The notes beneath the pieces are model-generated. The model did not search any database, was not told where the DNA came from, and saw nothing but the letters and a program-made list of their open reading frames with translations. Made by a program: the position numbers and the translations under genes. From contig JAKLIN010000007.1 in assembly GCA_022709585.1 (NCBI GenBank), positions 1 to 25,212 of the forward strand: a stretch of 25,212 nucleotides of DNA, given 5' to 3'. Source of the stretch: Nanobdellota archaeon. Its GTDB lineage: Archaea; Nanobdellota; Nanobdellia; Pacearchaeales; GW2011-AR1. Shown here piece after piece: positions 21,300 to 25,212 of this stretch. Position 1 is the first letter of the stretch, and each line of letters opens with the position of its first letter.

Positions 21300-22412
21300 C
21301 TAATTAAAACTAATAACTCCTCCACCGAGCACTATTTTTCCAGAATAAAGAACAATTGCTTGTCCCTCGGAAACACCTGTTATTGCTTTATTCAGAGTTA
21401 CTTTGAAAGATTTTTCTTTATGTTTGTATTCTATTTTTGCTGGAAGAAGTTCTCCAACTTGGCGGATTCTTGCCAAAACTTTTTGATTGTTTTTTGGAGT
21501 ATTTAAAATCCAGTGGGGTTCTTTTAGAATAATCTCTTTTTTGTAAAGAAGAGGATGCCCTTCTGGCGCAACAACTAATGTGTTTGTTTTAATATCTTTT
21601 TTTGCAACATACCATCTCTTTAATTCTTGCCCCTTTCCTCTTTCAACTTCAATTCCAAATCTTGGTCCAATTCTTTGTCCGATTGTGTAATAATAAATTC
21701 CATCGTGTTCTCCTAGAACTTTTCCTTCTGGGCTTAACATTTTTCCTTTTTTTGGATGAATTTTTTGTTTCAAGAAATCTTTCAGGTTTATTTTTCCAAT
21801 AAAGCAAATTCCAACAGTGGATTTTTTATTGTAGTTTGGAAGATTGTTTTTTTCTGCGATTTTTCTGATTTGTTTTTTAGTGTAATCTCCAATTGGAAAA
21901 TAAGAATTTTTTAAATCATTTTGAGAAAGACGATAAAGGAAATAAGATTGATCTTTAGTTTCATCTTTTGCTCTTAGCATTTCATATCCTTTTCTGGTTT
22001 TTTTGATTCTTGCATAATGTCCTGTAACAACATATTTTGCGCCTATTTTTTTAGCTTCTTTTATTAAAAGAGGAAATTTTATTTTTTGATTGCAATCAAC
22101 ATCTGGATTTGGAGTTATTCCTTTTTTGTAATCCTGAAACATCTTTTCCACAACTTGTTTTTTGTATTGTTTTTCAAAATCTAAAGTAATGAGTGGAATA
22201 TCCAACATGGTTGCAATTCTCAGAGCCATTGCTCTTTCTTCACGCCATTTGCATTCTCCAATTTCATTTTTAGTATCGCTCCAGTTTTTCATGAAAGCGC
22301 CAACAATTTCATAACCTTGTTTTTTAAGAATAAGCGCAGCTACACTGCTGTCCACCCCTCCAGACATAGCTAAAAGCACTTTTGGTTTTTTCTTGGATAA
22401 TTGAAATTTCAT
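21300..22412 (-). CDS. mnmA: tRNA-specific 2-thiouridylase MnmA
   Basis: A 370-residue enzyme that adds sulfur to U34 of tRNA-Lys, -Glu and -Gln using ATP and a persulfide donor. The PP-loop SGGVDSS is at 17-23, followed by TPNPDVDCNQKIKF with the first catalytic cysteine (107), VVTGHYAR, and STVGICFIG with the second cysteine (203). Length equals E. coli MnmA (about 368). The C-terminal region (YTIGQRIGPRFG, YVAKKD) is also typical. MnmA is the bacterial and organellar thiolase, whereas archaea commonly use Ncs6/Tuc-type enzymes, so this copy is probably of bacterial descent. An ATG 27 nt upstream is in frame, but the TATA box at 22441-22448 puts the transcript start downstream of it. Confidence 0.95.
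   Translation of the reverse strand: MKFQLSKKKPKVLLAMSGGVDSSVAALILKKQGYEIVGAFMKNWSDTKNEIGECKWREERAMALRIATMLDIPLITLDFEKQYKKQVVEKMFQDYKKGITPNPDVDCNQKIKFPLLIKEAKKIGAKYVVTGHYARIKKTRKGYEMLRAKDETKDQSYFLYRLSQNDLKNSYFPIGDYTKKQIRKIAEKNNLPNYNKKSTVGICFIGKINLKDFLKQKIHPKKGKMLSPEGKVLGEHDGIYYYTIGQRIGPRFGIEVERGKGQELKRWYVAKKDIKTNTLVVAPEGHPLLYKKEIILKEPHWILNTPKNNQKVLARIRQVGELLPAKIEYKHKEKSFKVTLNKAITGVSEGQAIVLYSGKIVLGGGVISFN
21301..21309 (-). promoter_or_regulatory. TATA-like box of the 108-residue gene
   Basis: On the minus strand reads TTTTAATTA, within the last codons of mnmA, about 24 nt before the ATG at 21281. Confidence 0.4.
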
Positions 22413-22440
22413 GTTTAGATGCAATATACAACAAATCATT

Positions 22441-22448
22441 ATTTAAAA
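22441..22448 (-). promoter_or_regulatory. TATA box of mnmA
   Basis: Reads TTTTAAAT on the minus strand. It predicts a start near 22420, giving a leader of about 8 nt to the ATG at 22412. Confidence 0.5.
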
Positions 22449-22454
22449 AGAAAA

Positions 22455-22527
22455 CGTCCGAGGGAGGACTCGAACCTTCGACTTCATGGTTAACAGCCAT
22501 GCGCTCTACCGACTGAGCTACTCGGAC
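22455..22527 (-). tRNA. tRNA-Asn (anticodon GUU)
   Basis: Minus-strand cloverleaf. The acceptor stem GTCCGAG pairs with CTCGGAC over 7 bp. The D stem is GCTC/GAGC, and the anticodon stem CATGG/CCATG holds loop CTGTTAA, so the anticodon is GTT. The T arm has loop TTCGAGT and stem GAAGG/CCTCC with one A-C mismatch. Discriminator is G; no CCA is encoded and there is no intron. It would be the substrate for nondiscriminating AspRS plus GatCAB encoded elsewhere in the window. Confidence 0.95.
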
Positions 22528-22551
22528 ATGAAAATTCAAAATTAAAATGAT

Positions 22552-22558
22552 ATTTAAA
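22552..22558 (-). promoter_or_regulatory. TATA box of tRNA-Asn
   Basis: Reads TTTAAAT on the minus strand about 28 nt before the tRNA 5' end. Confidence 0.55.
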
Positions 22559-22594
22559 CTTAACTTATGCGGTTTTTTACGGAAATTTCTAAAG

Positions 22595-22603
22595 TTTTTT
22601 ATA
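22595..22603 (+). promoter_or_regulatory. TATA box of the six-cysteine protein gene
   Basis: TTTTTTATA centred about 25 nt before the ATG at 22625. It sits inside a longer in-frame extension and therefore argues for the downstream start. Confidence 0.6.
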
Positions 22604-22624
22604 CTATTAATTTATTTAAGAGTC

Positions 22625-22918
22625 ATGAATAAATTGATTCTTAAATTTTCTTTAGGAATTTCAATAATTCTTTTATCCTTTTTAATTTTTATAGCCTTTT
22701 TTCAAAGTTCAGATGATCTAGGTTCATCCGGTTATTATCAAGATTTGCTTAAAAGATGTGAGCTTAATGGAGAATATGATCCTTGTTGTTTAAGTTCTTG
22801 GGAGCGTATGGAAAAAAGAGGATATTTATTAGCTCCAGAAACAGGATGCCCTTTAGGATACATTCCAAATATGTTAAAGTGTTTTAGTAGCTTTAGATGG
22901 TGTGAGCCAATAATTTAA
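22625..22918 (+). CDS. Small membrane-anchored, cysteine-rich extracellular protein
   Basis: A 97-residue protein with an N-terminal transmembrane anchor or uncleaved signal (about 5-26, KFSLGISIILLSFLIFIAFF) and a short external domain with six cysteines at about 45, 54, 55, 75, 86 and 93. An even number of cysteines in a domain outside the cell suggests three disulfides. No lipobox is evident. Family not recognised. The start at 22625 is chosen because a TATA box lies 25 nt before it; an in-frame ATG at 22547 lies upstream of that box and next to the divergent tRNA-Asn promoter. It is the only plus-strand gene between 19 kb and the end of the window. Confidence 0.65.
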   Translation: MNKLILKFSLGISIILLSFLIFIAFFQSSDDLGSSGYYQDLLKRCELNGEYDPCCLSSWERMEKRGYLLAPETGCPLGYIPNMLKCFSSFRWCEPII

Positions 22919-22932
22919 TATCACTTAAATTC

Positions 22933-23634
22933 CTAAGAAAAATTTGAGAATTCTTTGACAATTTCTTCTATGCCTTTAAGAGAAATTATTTTATTATGAA
23001 TTTCTTCTTTCTTCAGTAATTTATTTCCTTGCATGCATTCTACTTTTTCCCATCCTGGTTCATTTTCACTTATATAATTATAACTTTCTTCAGCATGCTT
23101 CAAATGCTCTTTGTCTTCTTCATGAATATCTCTTTTCTTTCCTCCAATGTATTCTCTAGCAGATTTTTTGTCAACTAATTCTTGTGCTATTTCAGCAGGA
23201 ATATGTAAATAAATTTGTAAGTTAGGTTTAGGGTTTTTGCAAAGTTCATATTCTGTGTAATAAAGCAAATCTAAGAATTCTTGCCGTTTTTTAACATCCT
23301 TAATTTTTCCTCCTTGGTGCCCAGCATTAGAAGAAACATACCTATTAGAGACAACAACTTTACCTGCTTCTAACGGAACTAAAATCTTATCTTTTACATC
23401 AAATCTATCCAAAGTAAAAAACCATGCAGCTAGTTGAGGGGGAATTTCATCTGCAGAGCCATATTTTCCTTTAAGATACTGTTCAACGAAATAAGCTCCA
23501 GGACTTCCGTAGTTAGGAAAACTCGCTTTTTCGAGACTAATGCCTTTTTGTTCAAAATACTTAATTAATAATTCTGTTTGAGTTTCTTTCCCGCATCCGT
23601 CTATTCCTTCTAAAACAATAAATTTACCTTTCAT
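22933..23634 (-). CDS. tmk: Thymidylate kinase (variant P-loop)
   Basis: A 233-residue nucleoside monophosphate kinase making dTDP from dTMP. It opens KFIVLEGIDGCGKETQTELL, then has the DR-type motif as VVSNRYVSSNAGHQG (usually DRYxxSxxAYQG), and YLHIPAEIAQELVDKK, the segment leading into the lid. The Walker A residue after lysine is Glu17 instead of Thr or Ser. Non-canonical residues at this site occur in a branch of TMK-like kinases, so it is probably active, but this is worth noting. The start at 23634 gives the usual 5-residue lead to the P-loop and matches a TATA-like box at 23657-23664; an in-frame ATG 45 nt upstream is less likely. The gene is convergent with the six-cysteine gene. Confidence 0.88.
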   Translation of the reverse strand: MKGKFIVLEGIDGCGKETQTELLIKYFEQKGISLEKASFPNYGSPGAYFVEQYLKGKYGSADEIPPQLAAWFFTLDRFDVKDKILVPLEAGKVVVSNRYVSSNAGHQGGKIKDVKKRQEFLDLLYYTEYELCKNPKPNLQIYLHIPAEIAQELVDKKSAREYIGGKKRDIHEEDKEHLKHAEESYNYISENEPGWEKVECMQGNKLLKKEEIHNKIISLKGIEEIVKEFSNFS

Positions 23635-23656
23635 TTGGAAAGCTACAACAAAAGGG

Positions 23657-23664
23657 TTTATTAG
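23657..23664 (-). promoter_or_regulatory. TATA-like box of tmk
   Basis: Reads CTAATAAA on the minus strand, centred about 26 nt before the ATG at 23634. Confidence 0.45.
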
Positions 23665-23688
23665 TTTTTGTTTGATCAAAAAGATATT

Positions 23689-24213
23689 TTACTTGGAAGA
23701 CTTTTTTTTGAAAGTTTCCTTTAACCCTAAATCTAAAAAAGGTTCTGGACGATGCTTTTCAAGATAACTATAAACATTTGAGTGCTTTGCTCCTCGGATA
23801 ATACTAATCAAAGCTTCTTGAACAATTTTCATGTATTCTGGGTCTCCAATAATTCCAACTTGATTGTCTTTTAGTTGAATAAAACATTGAGTAAGCTGAG
23901 TTAAAATAGCAAGAGCTTTTCCTTCTTTTCCGATTATTCTTGAACGAACTACACTTAAGTCTTTTCTTCTAGTGTAATCTTTTATGCTTAAAACTTCAAA
24001 TACAAATTCTTTTTCTACAATTGAAAGAGCATCTTCAACAGGGAATCCGAAATTAATTGCTTCAATAACTTGTCTAGCAAAAAATTCATCTTCAGCATTT
24101 CCAGTAAGAGAAAATTCCCTCCCTCGGTGAGCTATTGCTACATTTAATGCTTTTTCAAGCAATTCTTTATTTTTCAAAATTTTAATAGATTTTTCAGAAT
24201 AAATTACTTCCAT
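23689..24213 (-). CDS. Pno1/Dim2-type KH-domain RNA-processing protein
   Basis: A 174-residue protein with two KH domains. KH1 covers about 1-75 and is degenerate. KH2 covers about 80-150 with RSRIIGKEGKALAILTQLT, containing the GxxG-like loop IGKEGK, then VGIIGDPEYMKIVQEAL. It continues IRGAKHSNVYSYLEKHRPE, a strong signature of the archaeal homologue of Pno1/Dim2. These proteins bind the 3' end of 16S rRNA and assist small-subunit maturation with aIF2-alpha and Nob1-type factors. Neighbouring aIF-1A and DUF424 genes on the same strand fit a ribosome-related context. A TATA box (24231-24239) is placed for a leaderless start. Confidence 0.92.
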   Translation of the reverse strand: MEVIYSEKSIKILKNKELLEKALNVAIAHRGREFSLTGNAEDEFFARQVIEAINFGFPVEDALSIVEKEFVFEVLSIKDYTRRKDLSVVRSRIIGKEGKALAILTQLTQCFIQLKDNQVGIIGDPEYMKIVQEALISIIRGAKHSNVYSYLEKHRPEPFLDLGLKETFKKKSSK

Positions 24214-24230
24214 TTTATTTTGTAATTTAA

Positions 24231-24239
24231 TTTATTTAA
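24231..24239 (-). promoter_or_regulatory. TATA box of the Pno1-type gene
   Basis: Reads TTAAATAAA on the minus strand about 23 nt before the ATG at 24213. Confidence 0.5.
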
Positions 24240-24249
24240 TATTTAAGTA

Positions 24250-24639
24250 TTAATCTTCGGCCTTGAGATGCCCTTTGGATTTCAACCATTCTACTTGGTT
24301 AGGTTTGTATTTAAGGATAACATCTCCTTTGTTTTTATCTAATTCCCAAGGTTCAACAATCACAACATCTCCTGGGCGAAGCCAAAGCTTTTTTCTTAAT
24401 CTTCCTGGCACTCTGCAATTTCTAGCTTTTCCATCTGTGCAATTAACCATCATTTTATTTCCCCCTAGTCTTTGTTCAATTCTTCCAATCACTTCTTCTC
24501 CTCTTGGAAGCGGAGCTCTAGTTACAACTCCTTCAGAGTTTTCTTGCTCTTGTTCTTCTGATTCTTCTTCCTCGCTTTCTTCAGATTCTTCATCCAAATG
24601 TTCAGGGAAATAATCTTCTTCTGGTTCTTTTTGTGTCAT
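24250..24639 (-). CDS. Translation initiation factor aIF-1A with acidic N-terminal extension
   Basis: A 129-residue homologue of eIF1A and bacterial IF1, which binds the small-subunit A site during initiation. The OB-fold is clear from about 44: PRGEEVIGRIEQRLGGNKMM, CTDGKARNCRVPGRLRKKLW, then LRPGDVVIVEPWELDKNKGD and ILKYKPNQVEWLK. The first 45 residues are an acidic tail (EESEESEEEESEEQEQE) that is much longer than the short N-terminus of most archaeal aIF-1A. The palindromic TATA box TTTATAAA at 24661-24668 is 25 nt before the ATG, which supports including the tail in the protein. Confidence 0.94.
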   Translation of the reverse strand: MTQKEPEEDYFPEHLDEESEESEEEESEEQEQENSEGVVTRAPLPRGEEVIGRIEQRLGGNKMMVNCTDGKARNCRVPGRLRKKLWLRPGDVVIVEPWELDKNKGDVILKYKPNQVEWLKSKGHLKAED

Positions 24640-24660
24640 ATTAAAATTATTAAAACAGTG

Positions 24661-24668
24661 TTTATAAA
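24661..24668 (-). promoter_or_regulatory. TATA box of aIF-1A
   Basis: TTTATAAA centred about 25 nt before the ATG at 24639. Confidence 0.65.
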
Positions 24669-24702
24669 ACTAAGGATAAGCGTTAAACTAAGTTTACTCG
24701 AT

Positions 24703-24999
24703 TTAGACTAAAACAAGGGAAAAAGGAACACCTTGAATTGTTTTTACGCTTTCTTTTGAAATAATTCCTAATCTTAAGGCAAGAGCAATTGATTTTTCTC
24801 CGGCAATATTGAAACTTGCATCATTAATGTGCATGTTTTCAATTATCTTCGCAGTCTCTTGCTCTGTTTTTTCCTCTCCTTTAAAGAAATTTTCTTTTAT
24901 GTCAATTTGAAATCTTCCTTCTTCAAATTTTTTACCAATTAAATTAGAATCACAAATAACAACAATGTCTCTATAGGACTTAATAATTCGTACTTGCAT
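24703..24999 (-). CDS. DUF424 family protein
   Basis: A 98-residue archaeal protein. The conserved features are ICDSNLIGKKFEEGRFQIDI at about 15-34, then HINDASFNIAGEKSIALALRLGII and IQGVPFSLV near the C-terminus. The GEKSIALA segment is characteristic. Function is not established; the family often lies near translation genes such as aIF2-beta, and here it sits between aIF-1A and a zinc-ribbon gene. A GGAGGA Shine-Dalgarno at about 25012-25018 overlaps the stop of the preceding gene, so the two are cotranscribed. Confidence 0.88.
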   Translation of the reverse strand: MQVRIIKSYRDIVVICDSNLIGKKFEEGRFQIDIKENFFKGEEKTEQETAKIIENMHINDASFNIAGEKSIALALRLGIISKESVKTIQGVPFSLVLV

Positions 25000-25018
25000 T
25001 TTATAGCAGATATCCTCC

Positions 25019-25189
25019 TTATTTGCCCAATTGTTTAGCTTGTTCAGCAGACAAGATTTTTGCCATTCTGGTTCCGCATTTTACGCAAGTTCCTCTTGCC
25101 ATGAAAGTTCCTCGGGTTGTCTTTTCAATTTTCAAATCTTTCATTTCTCTTGCCTCTTTACACTTCATACATCTTCCTTCAAGTTTCAT
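25019..25189 (-). CDS. Small zinc-ribbon protein (DUF5679-like)
   Basis: A 56-residue frame beginning MKLEGRCMKCKEAREMKD and ending EQAKQLGK. Two CxxC knuckles, CMKC (7-10) and CVKC (35-38), flank a basic strand (IEKTTRGTFMARG), giving a four-cysteine zinc ribbon. The pattern CxxCK...EMKD...(K/R)G-x-C-x-x-CGT-(K/R)-M matches DUF5679-type proteins common in archaea; function unknown. An AGGAGGT Shine-Dalgarno lies at about 25194-25200, so a further gene probably precedes it outside the window. The stop overlaps the Shine-Dalgarno of the DUF424 gene. Confidence 0.85.
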   Translation of the reverse strand: MKLEGRCMKCKEAREMKDLKIEKTTRGTFMARGTCVKCGTRMAKILSAEQAKQLGK

Positions 25190-25212
25190 TTTTACCTCCT
25201 ATTTGAATTTAT

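Noticed and set aside
22413..22439. Upstream ATG for mnmA
   Set aside because: The predicted transcript start is downstream of it, and the shorter form matches the family N-terminus.
22547..22624. N-terminal extension of the six-cysteine protein
   Set aside because: It contains the gene's TATA box and would place a second hydrophobic stretch before the anchor.
1..25212. CRISPR array, insertion sequence or phage genes
   Set aside because: No regularly spaced direct repeats, transposase motifs, terminal inverted repeats or structural phage proteins were seen on either strand.

Overview
The window is a stretch of an AT-rich archaeal chromosome, most likely from a small-genome DPANN lineage (Pacearchaeota/Woesearchaeota-like). 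The reasons are archaeal information-processing genes (aIF-1A, Pno1/Dim2 KH protein, archaeal ProRS and AspRS, GatDE, DUF424), TATA boxes about 25 nt before start codons, tight packing, and several bacterial-looking genes (DisA-type diadenylate cyclase, MnmA, SpoIIM-like protein). The taxonomic call is inference; no rRNA is present.

Layout. 1-1034: end of a rhomboid protease gene and a SpoIIM-family membrane protein. 1120-3332: a DisA-like c-di-AMP synthase followed by a DHH/DHHA1 phosphoesterase. 3349-4986: proS (minus) and tRNA-Arg(UCG). 5039-7709: an amino acid permease, then a two-gene unit of a membrane-anchored winged-helix regulator and a SIMPL-domain protein. 7712-16444: a tRNA-dependent amidation cluster: gatB (minus), gatD and gatE, a 31-codon basic ORF, a membrane-anchored Mrr-like nuclease, aspS, a 30-codon acidic ORF, then gatC-like and gatA. 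16483-18901: a small membrane protein, a UPF0173 metallo-hydrolase, and ftsZ behind a 206-nt leader rich in inverted repeats, ending in a GC hairpin terminator. 19033-21281 (minus): a nitroreductase and four unrecognised small genes. 21300-25189: mnmA, tRNA-Asn(GUU), a secreted six-cysteine protein, thymidylate kinase, a Pno1-type KH protein, aIF-1A, DUF424 and a small zinc ribbon; all are on the minus strand except the six-cysteine gene.

How the genes fit together. The main theme is indirect aminoacylation. AspRS carries residues expected of a nondiscriminating enzyme, GatCAB would convert Asp-tRNA(Asn) to Asn-tRNA(Asn), GatDE would convert Glu-tRNA(Gln) to Gln-tRNA(Gln), and the tRNA-Asn substrate is encoded in the same window. 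GatE lacks the AspRS-like insertion domain typical of the family. A second theme is a possible c-di-AMP module: a synthase whose C-terminal DNA-binding motif is degenerate, followed by a phosphoesterase of a superfamily that includes c-di-AMP phosphodiesterases.

Transcription style. First genes of transcripts usually have a T/A-rich TATA box centred about 25 nt before the ATG (leaderless mRNA). Downstream genes, and ftsZ with its long leader, use Shine-Dalgarno motifs. I used this to move several starts downstream of the longest reading frame (disA, aspS, mnmA, tmk and the six-cysteine gene).
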